The position numbers and the translations under genes are program-made. This document shows positions 32,568 through 40,501 of a DNA stretch of 64,000 nucleotides, piece by piece; position 1 is the stretch's first letter; the number at the start of each line of letters is the position of its first letter. Under the pieces are notes generated by a model that saw only the letters and a program-made list of their open reading frames with translations, ran no database searches and was not told the DNA's origin. The stretch covers positions 1-64,000 of the forward strand of contig DATFRC010000045.1 of assembly GCA_035263725.1 (NCBI GenBank), written 5' to 3'. The DNA comes from DASXRA01 sp035263725 (GTDB lineage: Bacteria > Actinomycetota > Actinomycetes > Mycobacteriales > Jatrophihabitantaceae).

Positions 32568-33671
32568 CGCCGCGGCCTCTTCGGGGCGGTAGCCGAGTTC
32601 GGCGAGGAGCGCCGCCGTGTCGGCACCGCGTTCGGGCGGCACGCCCGGCGTTGTCGGCGTTGCGGAGAAGCGTGGCGCCGGCGCGGGGACGGTGGCTGCG
32701 GCCACTTCGACGAACGCGGTGCGGGCCACGTTGTGCGGATGTGCCGGCGCCTCGGCGAGGGTGAGCACCGGCGCCACACAGGCATCCAGCGGCGCGAAGA
32801 TCTCGGCCCACTCGTCGCGGGTCTTCGTGGCGAATGTGCCGGCGAGCAGTGCGGTGAGCGCGGGCCAGTCGTTCCTGTCGTACGGCGACCCGATCTCATC
32901 ACCGTTGAGGCCGAGCGTCTCGATGAGAACGCGCCAGAACTTCTGCTCGAGCGCGCCGACTGCCACGAAGCGCCCGTCGGCGCATGCGTAGCAGCGATAG
33001 TTCGGCGCGCCACCGTCGAGCGTGTTCGCGGCCCGCGCGTCCCGCCAGCTGCCGGCCGCGAACAGGGCACGGGTCAACGTGCCGAGATAGGCGGCGCCGT
33101 CCGTCATTGCGGCATCGACAACCTGACCCTGTCCGCTCTCGCGCGCGCGTGTGAGGGCGGCCAGCATGCCGACCCCGAGGAACATCGCGCCACCCCCGAA
33201 GTCGGCCACGTAGTTGACGGGCGGCGTGGGCGGACCTTCCGCAGGGCCGATGCCAGCGAGCAGCCCGGACAGGGCGAGATAAGTGATGTCATGACCGGCG
33301 GTCGACGCCAGTGGCCCGTACTGCCCCCATCCCGTCATCCGCCCGTACACCAGCCGCGGATTGCGCGCCAGCGCCACGTCCGGGCCGACGCCCAGCCGCT
33401 CGGCGACGCCCGGGCGGAACCCTTCGATCAGCGCGTCCGAACGTTCGGCGAGGCGCAGCACCACCTCGGCCGCGCCGGGGTGCCGCAGATCCATCGCGAT
33501 CGAACGCCGTCCCCGACCTACAGCAGTGCTTCCCATGTCCAGAGGCTCGGCGCGCAGCCGGTCGATGCGCACGACGTCCGCGCCGAGGTCAGCGAGCAGC
33601 ATCCCGAGAAACGGCACCGGACCGACCGCCGGCAACTCGATAACCCGTACGCCGTCGAGGGGTCCGGGCAT
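32541..33671 (-). CDS. Class III CoA-transferase (CaiB/BaiF family)
   Basis: A 376-residue protein with the family start PLDGVRVIELPAVGPVPFLG, LGADVVRIDRL, RRSIAMDLRHPGAAEVVLRL, RNPRLVYGRMTGWGQYGPLA and GGGAMFLGVGMLAAL. It belongs to the group of CoA-transferases and alpha-methylacyl-CoA racemases (Mcr/Amacr). The catalytic aspartate region (NYVADFGGGAM) is present. It lies 7 bp downstream of fadB in the same direction, so it is likely part of the fadA-fadB operon, handling branched or activated acyl-CoA. The precise substrate is unknown. Confidence 0.88.
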   Translation of the reverse strand: MPGPLDGVRVIELPAVGPVPFLGMLLADLGADVVRIDRLRAEPLDMGSTAVGRGRRSIAMDLRHPGAAEVVLRLAERSDALIEGFRPGVAERLGVGPDVALARNPRLVYGRMTGWGQYGPLASTAGHDITYLALSGLLAGIGPAEGPPTPPVNYVADFGGGAMFLGVGMLAALTRARESGQGQVVDAAMTDGAAYLGTLTRALFAAGSWRDARAANTLDGGAPNYRCYACADGRFVAVGALEQKFWRVLIETLGLNGDEIGSPYDRNDWPALTALLAGTFATKTRDEWAEIFAPLDACVAPVLTLAEAPAHPHNVARTAFVEVAAATVPAPAPRFSATPTTPGVPPERGADTAALLAELGYRPEEAAALRDSGCIA

Positions 33672-33678
33672 CTCACGC

Positions 33679-35814
33679 TCAGAAAGTCTCGCCGTTGTCG
33701 GCCTTCTTGCGCAGCAGTGGACCGGGCCGGAAGCGCTCCCCGTACCGATCGGCCAACTGATCGGCGCGCGCCACGAAAGCCGCTACGCCGTATCCGTTGA
33801 TGTACTGCAGCACGCCACCGGTCCAGGGCGGGAAGCCGATGCCCATGATGGAGCCGATGTTCGCGTCCGCCACGGTGGTGAGGACGTTCTCCTCCAGGCA
33901 CCGCACCGACTCGACCGCCTCGGCGAACAACAACCGCTCCTGCAACTCCTGCAGGTCGACGTCGGCGGGCTCGCCGCGCACCGGGAACTCGGTCGCCAAG
34001 CCGGGCCACAGCGCGACGCGCTTACCGTCCTCGTAGTCGAAGAAGCCCGCACCGCGCAGGCGTCCCGGGCGGCCCAGCTCGATCATCCGGTCGACAACCA
34101 CCTCGCCGGGATGTGCCTGGTACCCCTCGCCGGCCGCGGACCGTGTCTCGTTACGGATCTTGGCCATCAGCTCTATGTTCAGCTCGTCGGTGAGCTGCAG
34201 CGCACCTACCGGATATCCGGCTTGGGTGGCGGCCTGCTCGATCGTCGCCGGGTGCACGCCCTCGCCGAGCATGGCCAGCGCCTCGTTGACGAACGTGCCG
34301 ACGACTCGGCTGGTGAAAAAGCCACGGCTGTCGTTGACGACGACGGGCGTCTTCTTGACCTGTGCGGCGAAGTCCAGCGCGCGAGCCACGGCCTCGTCGG
34401 ATGTCTGCTCACCACGGATGATCTCCAGCAGCGGCATCTTGTCGACCGGCGAGAAGAAGTGCAGTCCGATGAAGTCGTTCTTGCGCTGAACGCCCTCGGC
34501 GAGGCCGGTGATCGGCAGGGTGGACGTGTTGGAGCCGAGCAGCGCGTCCGGGGCCACGATCGACTCGATCTCGCCGAACACCTCGTGCTTCAGGGCGGTG
34601 TTCTCGAACACGGCCTCGACGACCAGGTCGCAGCCGGCGAGATCAGAGTTGTCGGCGGCCGGCGTGATCCGGGCAAGCACCTCGTCGCGCTTCGCCTCGG
34701 TGAGCCTGCCCCGAGATATCGCCTTGTCGAGAAGCCTGCGCGAGTAGTCCTTGCCGCGCTGCGCGGCGTCGACCGAGACGTCCTTCAGGACGACGTCGAT
34801 GCCGTTTCGCGCTGCCACGTATGCGATTCCCGCACCCATCATGCCGGCGCCCAGGACGGCCACCTTGGTTGCCCGGCGCGTCGGGTACCCCTCGGGACGG
34901 GACCCACCGGCGTTGATCGAGTTCAGGTCGAACCAGAACGCTTTGATCATGTTCTTGGCGACCTGGCCGCGGGCGAGGTCGACGAAGTACCGGCCCTCGA
35001 TGCGCAGCGCCGTGTCGACATCGACCTGGCTGCCCTCGACAGCCGCACACAGTATGTGATGCGGGGCGGGCATGGGTGCGCCCTTGAGCTGCTTGCGCAA
35101 GTTGGCCGGGAAGGCCGGCAGCACGGCTGCGAACTTCGGGTTCGCCGGCGTGCCGCCGGGGATCTTGTAGCCCGGCTCGTCATACGGCTGGCGTGCCTCG
35201 GGGTTGGCGCGGATCCACTCACGTGCCTTGGCGATCAGCTCCTCGCGCGTGGCGGCCAGCTCGTGCACGATCCCGAGTTCGACGGCCTCGGCCGGCGTGA
35301 CGCGCTGCCCCTGAAGCAGCAGTTTCATGAGCGCGTCGGCGATGCCGAGCAGCCGCACGGTGCGCACGATGCCTCCCGCGCCGGGCAGCAGCCCGAGGGT
35401 GACCTCGGGGAAGCCGAACTGAACCTTAGGGTTGTCCACCGCGATGCGGTGGTGGCACGCCAGCGCGATCTCGAAGCCGCCGCCCAGCGCGGTGCCGGAA
35501 AGCGCAGCGACGACGGGCCGGCCGAGTGTCTCGAGGGCGCGGAAGTCGGCCTTGAGCTGCTCGTCGCCGGCGCGGAACTCGGCCAGGTTCTCGTCCGTGA
35601 CCTGGCTCAGCAGGCGCAGATCCCCACCCGAGAAGAACGTGTCCTTGCCGGACGTGACGATCACCCCGGTGATCGACTCCCGCTCGGCGACCAGCCTGGC
35701 CACCGTCGAGGCGAACGCGCGCTGGAACCGCTCGTTCATCGTGTTGGCGCGCTGATTCGAGTCGTCCATCGTCAAAGTGACGATGCCGTCGGCGTCCTGG
35801 GTCCACGAAATCAT
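33679..35814 (-). CDS. fadB: Fatty-acid oxidation complex alpha subunit (enoyl-CoA hydratase/3-hydroxyacyl-CoA dehydrogenase)
   Basis: A 711-residue bifunctional beta-oxidation enzyme. The N-terminal crotonase domain shows ALSGTALGGGFEIALACHHR and FPEVTLGLLPGAGG with a catalytic glutamate. Next is a 3-hydroxyacyl-CoA dehydrogenase domain (VAVLGAGMMGAGIAYVAARN near 334; LHFFSPVDKMPLLEIIRG) and two C-terminal helical parts. ATG 35814 overlaps the fadA stop by 1 bp (ATGA-like). It turns enoyl-CoA into 3-ketoacyl-CoA for the thiolase encoded upstream. Confidence 0.95.
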   Translation of the reverse strand: MISWTQDADGIVTLTMDDSNQRANTMNERFQRAFASTVARLVAERESITGVIVTSGKDTFFSGGDLRLLSQVTDENLAEFRAGDEQLKADFRALETLGRPVVAALSGTALGGGFEIALACHHRIAVDNPKVQFGFPEVTLGLLPGAGGIVRTVRLLGIADALMKLLLQGQRVTPAEAVELGIVHELAATREELIAKAREWIRANPEARQPYDEPGYKIPGGTPANPKFAAVLPAFPANLRKQLKGAPMPAPHHILCAAVEGSQVDVDTALRIEGRYFVDLARGQVAKNMIKAFWFDLNSINAGGSRPEGYPTRRATKVAVLGAGMMGAGIAYVAARNGIDVVLKDVSVDAAQRGKDYSRRLLDKAISRGRLTEAKRDEVLARITPAADNSDLAGCDLVVEAVFENTALKHEVFGEIESIVAPDALLGSNTSTLPITGLAEGVQRKNDFIGLHFFSPVDKMPLLEIIRGEQTSDEAVARALDFAAQVKKTPVVVNDSRGFFTSRVVGTFVNEALAMLGEGVHPATIEQAATQAGYPVGALQLTDELNIELMAKIRNETRSAAGEGYQAHPGEVVVDRMIELGRPGRLRGAGFFDYEDGKRVALWPGLATEFPVRGEPADVDLQELQERLLFAEAVESVRCLEENVLTTVADANIGSIMGIGFPPWTGGVLQYINGYGVAAFVARADQLADRYGERFRPGPLLRKKADNGETF

Positions 35815-37028
35815 CAGGCACGCTCCACGATCGTCGCCACACCCATGCCGCCGCCGACGCATAGCGTCGCGAGACCCCGGCGCAGGTCCCGCCGCTCCAG
35901 CTCGTCGATCAGGGTGCCGAGAAGCATCGCGCCGGTCGCGCCGAGCGGGTGGCCCAGCGCGATCGCCCCGCCGTTGACGTTCACCGTCTCGTGCGGCACG
36001 TCCATGTCGCGCAGGAACTTCAGGACCACTGCACCGAACGCCTCGTTGACCTCCCACAGGTCGATGTCGTCGACCGAAAGTCCCGCCCGGGCCAGCGCCT
36101 TGCGGGCCGACGGAGCCGGACCGGTCAGCATGATCGTCGGTTCCTGCGCCACGACGCCGGTGGCCACGATGCGCGCTCGTGGCGTCAGCCCGTTCTCACG
36201 GCCGGCCTGCTCGCTGCCGATGATCGTCAGCGCGGCGCCGTCGACGATGCCCGACGAGTTACCTGCGGTGTGCACGTGGTTGATCTTCTCGACCCAGTGG
36301 TACTTCTGCAGGGCCACCGCGTCGAATCCGCCCATCTCACCGATGGCCGTGAACGACGGCGTGAGCCCGGCCAGGGCTTCGGGCGTGGTGCCCGGTCGTG
36401 GGTACTCGTCATGATCCAGGACGACCAGACCGCTGCGGTCGAGCACCGGAATCACGGAGCGGGCGAAGGCACCGTCGGCGAGAGCCTTACCGGCCCGGGT
36501 CTGTGACTCCGCGGCGAACGCGTCGACGTCCTCTCGGGCGAAGCCCTCGATCGTCGCGATCAGGTCGGCGCTGATGCCCTGGGGGACGAAGCTCGTTGCG
36601 TACGCCGTCTCCGGGTCCATCGCCCAGGCGCCCCCATCGGAGGCCATCGGTACCCGAGACATCGACTCGACGCCGCCTGCGAGCAGCAGATCTTCCCACC
36701 CGGAACGTACTTTGGCCGCCGCGGTGTTCACGGCTTCGAGCCCAGAGGCGCAGAAGCGGTTCAGCTGAAACCCCGGCCCGGATCGTTGCAAACCGGCGAG
36801 CAGCGCAGCAGTGCGGGCTATGTCCGCACCCTGATCACCGATCGGGGTGACAACGCCGAGAATGACGTCCTCGATGCGGCCCGGATCTAGATCCGGGTTG
36901 CGCCTGCGCAGCTCCTGGATCAGCCCGACCAGGAGGGAGATCGGCTTCGACTCGTGTAGCGAGCCGCTCTGCTTACCCTTGCCGCGCGGGGTCCGGATAG
37001 CGTCGTAGACGAATGCTTCCGTGGTCAT
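35814..37028 (-). CDS. fadA: Acetyl-CoA C-acyltransferase (thiolase)
   Basis: A 404-residue thiolase that cleaves 3-ketoacyl-CoA. The nucleophilic cysteine is in NRFCASGLEAVN near 90; the histidine is in GHPLGATGA; the C-terminal cysteine in LATLCVGGGMG. Start MTTEAFVYDAIRTPRGKGKQ. It leads the fadA-fadB-CoA-transferase operon. The divergent MerR gene across an 89-bp gap is a likely regulator. Complete. Confidence 0.96.
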   Translation of the reverse strand: MTTEAFVYDAIRTPRGKGKQSGSLHESKPISLLVGLIQELRRRNPDLDPGRIEDVILGVVTPIGDQGADIARTAALLAGLQRSGPGFQLNRFCASGLEAVNTAAAKVRSGWEDLLLAGGVESMSRVPMASDGGAWAMDPETAYATSFVPQGISADLIATIEGFAREDVDAFAAESQTRAGKALADGAFARSVIPVLDRSGLVVLDHDEYPRPGTTPEALAGLTPSFTAIGEMGGFDAVALQKYHWVEKINHVHTAGNSSGIVDGAALTIIGSEQAGRENGLTPRARIVATGVVAQEPTIMLTGPAPSARKALARAGLSVDDIDLWEVNEAFGAVVLKFLRDMDVPHETVNVNGGAIALGHPLGATGAMLLGTLIDELERRDLRRGLATLCVGGGMGVATIVERA

Positions 37029-37072
37029 GCGAGCCGTCCTTGGGGGAGACGCACGATTTTAGATGTCAGCAG

Positions 37073-37111
37073 TTGTGACAGTATCACTGGCACAGTAATG
37101 CCGATAGCATT
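37073..37111. promoter_or_regulatory. Operator/promoter cluster between fadA and the MerR gene
   Basis: Three symmetric elements are packed here: GTGAcagtaTCAC (37075-37087), CAGTatcACTG (37079-37089) and AATGCcgataGCATT (37097-37111). The heptamer TTGTGAC also occurs twice, at 37073 and 37110. TAGCAT (37105-37110) sits 7 bp before ATG 37118 and could be the -10 of a leaderless MerR transcript. A TAAAAT (minus strand, about 37055) could serve fadA. The symmetry is visible; assignment to the MerR protein is inferred. Confidence 0.4.
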
Positions 37112-37117
37112 GTGACC

Positions 37118-37825
37118 ATGCCCACCGCCGTTGAAGAACTGACCGTGGACGAGCTGGCCGCACGTACCGGCATGACGGTGCGTACGGTTCGCTTCTACGC
37201 GGCCGAAGGGTTGCTGCCGGCGCCCGAGCGACGCGGCCGCGTCGCCTACTACGGCGTGCAGCATCGCATGCGGCTGGAACTCATCCGCGAGTTGCAGGAT
37301 CACGGCTACACGCTGGCCGCTATCGAACGAGTCCTTGATCGCATCCCGCTCGACGCGTCGGCAGCCGAGTTCGCCATGCAGGCGGCCCTTCTCGCGCCGT
37401 GGACACCCGAGCGCACCGAGGAGCTTGACCGAGACGGCCTGGAACGGCGCGCCGGACGCCGCCTCGGCCGCCAGGAGCTGGACCTGCTGCTCGCGCTCGG
37501 CATCGTCGAGCGGACCGGCCAGGGCCGATTCCGCACCACGCCCTCCACCCTCGGCATGGGCCTTTCGATGCTCGACCTGCCGGTGCCGGCCGCCGTGCTG
37601 CGCGACGCGGCTGCGGTGATCCACGAGCACGCGGGCGCCGTTGCCGAAGGGCTGGCCGAAGTGTTCCGCCACGGTGTCTGGGAGCCGTTCCGGCGCGGCG
37701 AGACCGGCGATCGCGAACAGCTCGCCGCCCTCGTGCGGCGGCTGCGCCCGCTCGTCGTGCAGGGACTGGTCAGCGCTTTCGGTCACGCCGCCGACCGGGC
37801 GGTCCGTCGCGCAATCGCCGAGTAA
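37118..37825 (+). CDS. MerR-family transcriptional regulator
   Basis: A 235-residue regulator starting at ATG 37118 (GTG 37112 is possible). The N-terminal 70 residues are the MerR winged helix: LTVDELAARTGMTVRTVRFY, AAEGLLPAPERRGRVAYYG, LIRELQDHGYTLAAIERVLD. A helical effector domain of about 150 residues follows that I do not recognise; it is unlike the metal-binding or TipA types. It lies divergent from fadA-fadB, with inverted repeats between, and is a likely regulator of beta-oxidation genes. It converges on DUF3515 with a 10-bp gap. Confidence 0.8.
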   Translation: MPTAVEELTVDELAARTGMTVRTVRFYAAEGLLPAPERRGRVAYYGVQHRMRLELIRELQDHGYTLAAIERVLDRIPLDASAAEFAMQAALLAPWTPERTEELDRDGLERRAGRRLGRQELDLLLALGIVERTGQGRFRTTPSTLGMGLSMLDLPVPAAVLRDAAAVIHEHAGAVAEGLAEVFRHGVWEPFRRGETGDREQLAALVRRLRPLVVQGLVSAFGHAADRAVRRAIAE

Positions 37826-37835
37826 GAGGTGACTG

Positions 37836-38411
37836 CTACTTCCGGTTGACGCAGAGCGTGTTCTGCGACGGGATCGTCTGGTCCTCGGGCACCGCGCAGA
37901 TCGGCTTCAGCTTGGACGCGATCGCGTTGCCGAGCAGTGGCAGCGGCTGGAACGCCTGCTTCTCCGGAACGCTCACCTCGACGTAGACCGCCCGGTCGAT
38001 GACCGTCCACACGGTTGTCGCCTTCTGCTTCACCGCGAGCCAGTAGACGTTTCCGATGTTGTAGACGTCTGAGGTCGCGACGAAGGCCGCCGGACGGGGC
38101 ACCCCGCAGCGCAGCACAACGGCGGGATCGCCCCACGCCACGACGTTCGGCGAGTCCGGGCTGGTGTGCACGACGCGTGGGGCCAGCTGGCCGAGCTGCA
38201 CGGGAAGGGCACTGAGCACTTGCGCGCACGGTCCTTCCGCCGCAGCGTCCGAAGGCGCAGCCGATACCGTGATCGGCGGCGGCGGCCCGGCAGGCTTTCC
38301 CGTCGACGAGCTGTGGTCCGCGTTGCGGGCCAACCCGAACGCGACGAGCACGGTCACCGGTACCGCGATGGCCGACGCGATCAGAGCATTGCGGCGGCGG
38401 ACTGCGTCGAT
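37836..38411 (-). CDS. DUF3515-family membrane-anchored protein
   Basis: A DUF3515-like protein of about 191 residues. An N-terminal membrane segment (NALIASAIAVPVTVLVAFGL) is followed by a Pro-rich linker and an extracytoplasmic domain with CAQVLSALP, VVAWGDPAVVLRCGVPRP and CAVPEDQT. No ATG, GTG or TTG precedes the membrane segment in frame. The first canonical codon, GTG 38357, would cut it in half. An AGGAG box lies 8 bases before an ATC (38411-38409) that would start MDAVRRRNAL, so I begin it there. It is next to the Lrp-like gene and thiL, as in mycobacteria. Confidence 0.75.
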   Translation of the reverse strand: MDAVRRRNALIASAIAVPVTVLVAFGLARNADHSSSTGKPAGPPPPITVSAAPSDAAAEGPCAQVLSALPVQLGQLAPRVVHTSPDSPNVVAWGDPAVVLRCGVPRPAAFVATSDVYNIGNVYWLAVKQKATTVWTVIDRAVYVEVSVPEKQAFQPLPLLGNAIASKLKPICAVPEDQTIPSQNTLCVNRK

Positions 38412-38424
38412 CGGGGTGGCTCCT

Positions 38425-38664
38425 CTACAGATGAACGACAGGACACGTCAGCGTGCGGGTGATGCCCGCGACGGCCTGAACGCGCGCGACGACCAGCTTG
38501 CCAAGCTCATCGACGCTGTTCGCCTCGGCGCGCACTATGACATCGTAGGGACCCGTAACGTCCTCAGCGCTCTTGACTCCGGGCAGGGCCGCGATCTCGG
38601 CGGCTACGGCAGCCGCCTTGCCCACCTCCGTCTGGATGAGGATGTACGCGTTCACGGTTGGCAT
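38425..38664 (-). CDS. Lrp/AsnC ligand-binding domain protein (stand-alone)
   Basis: A 79-residue protein consisting only of the RAM (AsnC C-terminal) domain: VNAYILIQTEVGKAAAVAAE, GPYDVIVRAEANSVDELGKL. No helix-turn-helix is present. Single RAM-domain proteins form ring oligomers and bind amino acids; they may modulate full-length Lrp proteins. Start ATG 38664. Its stop lies 13 bp before the presumed start of DUF3515, in the same direction, so the two are likely co-transcribed. Divergent from thiL. Confidence 0.88.
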   Translation of the reverse strand: MPTVNAYILIQTEVGKAAAVAAEIAALPGVKSAEDVTGPYDVIVRAEANSVDELGKLVVARVQAVAGITRTLTCPVVHL

Positions 38665-38748
38665 CGGCGCGCCCTTCTGTCCTCGCCTCGTCGGGAAGGT
38701 AGAACGTAGCGCAGACGCCGCAAAGCCCCGCACAGTGAGGATCGCACG

Positions 38749-39684
38749 ATCACCGTTTCCGACGTCGGGGAGTTCGGGCTGATCGCCCGGGTCACCGCAC
38801 AGCTCGCCGCCGCCGACACCACGTTGCTCGGCCCCGGCGACGACGCCGCCGTGATCCGGGCAGCCGATGGGCGCGTCGTCGCCAGCACCGACCTGCTCAT
38901 CGAGGGACGGCATTTCCGCCGGGACTGGTCGACCGCGAACGACGTCGGGCACAAGGCGGCCGCCCGCAACTTCGCCGACATCGCGGCGATGGGCGCCGTG
39001 CCCACCGCGCTGCTCGTGGGCCTGGGCGCGCCGCCCGCCCTCGAGCTGTCGTGGGCGGACGGCCTGATGGCCGGATTGCGCGAGGAATGCGGCGAGGTCG
39101 GCGCCGCGGTGGTTGGCGGTGACGTGGCCGCCGCGGACGTGGTCACTCTCGGTGTCACCGCGCTCGGCGACCTGCAGGGCCGCGATCCGGTCACCCTGGC
39201 TGGTGCCCGCCCCGGCGATGTGGTGGCGTTCGCCGGGCGTCTCGGCTACGCCGACGCGGGGTATGCGGTGCTCAGCCGGGGCTTTCGCTCCCCGGTGCAG
39301 ATCGTGGCGGCACATCGCCGCCCGGAGGTGCCGTACGCGGAGGGCCCGCACGCCGCCGAGTGGGGCGCCACGGCGATGACCGACGTGAGTGACGGGCTGA
39401 TCGCCGACCTCGGCCACATCGCGGACGCGAGCGGCGCCCGCATCAACCTGCGCGCCAACCTCGTGCCGGTGCCGCTGAAGCTCAAGGAGGTCGGCGCCGC
39501 GCTGAATGTCGATCCGCAGGTGTGGGTGTTCACCGGCGGGGACGACTACGCCCTGGTGGCCACCTTCCCTGCGAGGACCAACCTGCCCGAGGCGTGGACA
39601 CCGATCGGCACCGTCGCCGAGGGCGAGGGCGTTCGGGTGGACGGCCGGCGATGGCCCACCGGGGGCCACGAGCACTTCCGCTGA
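38749..39684 (+). CDS. thiL: Thiamine-monophosphate kinase
   Basis: An AIR-synthase-fold kinase of thiamine diphosphate synthesis, about 311 residues. Motifs: LGPGDDAAVI, ASTDLLIEGRHF, GHKAAARNFADIAAMGA, DVSDGLIADLGHIADASG, VFTGGDDYALVATFP. The family's N-terminal block (VGEFGLIARVT) is encoded upstream of the first canonical codon TTG 38824. The frame is open to 38710 but has only ATC 38749 as start-like codon, with GAGGAT 8 bases before it. I therefore start it at ATC 38749; a short frameshift near the start is the other explanation. Confidence 0.85.
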   Translation: MTVSDVGEFGLIARVTAQLAAADTTLLGPGDDAAVIRAADGRVVASTDLLIEGRHFRRDWSTANDVGHKAAARNFADIAAMGAVPTALLVGLGAPPALELSWADGLMAGLREECGEVGAAVVGGDVAAADVVTLGVTALGDLQGRDPVTLAGARPGDVVAFAGRLGYADAGYAVLSRGFRSPVQIVAAHRRPEVPYAEGPHAAEWGATAMTDVSDGLIADLGHIADASGARINLRANLVPVPLKLKEVGAALNVDPQVWVFTGGDDYALVATFPARTNLPEAWTPIGTVAEGEGVRVDGRRWPTGGHEHFR

Positions 39685-39721
39685 AGCGTCGGTGCCCGCC
39701 GGTACGGTGACAGGCGTGTTC

Positions 39722-40168
39722 ATGATCGAGCCGCGTCCCTACGCCGACCCCGTGGCGGTGAAGCTGATCGACGAGCTACAGGCCGAGTACGTGACGAGAT
39801 ACGGCGGCCCGGACGAGACGCCGGTCGACCCGGGCGAGTTCGACCCGCCGGACGGGCTGTTCCTCGTCGGTTCGCTGGACGGCGACGCGGTCGCTGCGGG
39901 TGGCTGGCGCCGCGTCGCCGACGGCCTGGCCGAGATCAAGCGGATGTACGTGGCCGAACGTGCCCGCCGCCGTGGGCTGTCCCGCCACATGCTCGCTGAG
40001 CTGGAATCGACACTCTCGGCCGCGGGCTATCAGCAGGTGGTGCTCATGACCGCACTGGCCCAGCCCGAGGCGATCGCTCTCTACGAGTCGAGCGGCTATG
40101 AGCAGGCGCAGCCGTACGGCATCTACGCCTGTGAGCCGGACGCCCTCTTCTACGCCAAGCCGCTGTAG
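39722..40168 (+). CDS. GNAT-family N-acetyltransferase
   Basis: A 148-residue acetyltransferase. The acetyl-CoA loop is in AEIKRMYVAERARRRGLSRH (Q/RxxGxG/A-type: ARRRGLS), with VLMTALAQPEAIALYESSGY completing the fold. ATG 39722 is used; GTG 39716 is an alternative. The substrate is unknown. It follows thiL and converges on rpmB with a 2-bp gap. Confidence 0.85.
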   Translation: MIEPRPYADPVAVKLIDELQAEYVTRYGGPDETPVDPGEFDPPDGLFLVGSLDGDAVAAGGWRRVADGLAEIKRMYVAERARRRGLSRHMLAELESTLSAAGYQQVVLMTALAQPEAIALYESSGYEQAQPYGIYACEPDALFYAKPL

Positions 40169-40170
40169 GG

Positions 40171-40362
40171 CTATCCGCGGGTGACCTTGCCGGCCTTCAG
40201 GCACGAGGTGCAGACGGTGATCCGCTTGCGGGTGCCGGGCGCGACGATAGCCCGGACGGTCTGCACGTTGGGGTTCCAGCGCCGGTGGGTGCGCCGGTGC
40301 GAGTGCGAGACGGACATACCGAAGCCCGGGCCCTTGCCGCAGACATCGCAGACGCTGGCCAC
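40171..40362 (-). CDS. rpmB: Ribosomal protein bL28, zinc-binding form
   Basis: A 63-residue protein: MASVCDVCGKGPGFGMSVSH and SHRRTHRRWNPNVQTVRAIV, ending CTSCLKAGKVTRG. Both CxxC pairs are present, so this is the zinc form, in contrast with the cysteine-free bL33/bL36 near 14 kb. The start is GTG with GGGAGG just upstream. Divergent from the DAK2 gene. Confidence 0.95.
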   Translation of the reverse strand: MASVCDVCGKGPGFGMSVSHSHRRTHRRWNPNVQTVRAIVAPGTRKRITVCTSCLKAGKVTRG

Positions 40363-40501
40363 GTGGCCTCCCATACTCGTACGTGATTGCGCCCGGCACA
40401 GCGCCGGGCAGCGTCCCAGTTTAGCGGCGCGGCCGCGCGCGGACCAAACCGGCCGGCGGCTCAAGTATCGTACGGCGAGCTGTGGTGGGGTGGAGGTGGA
40501 C

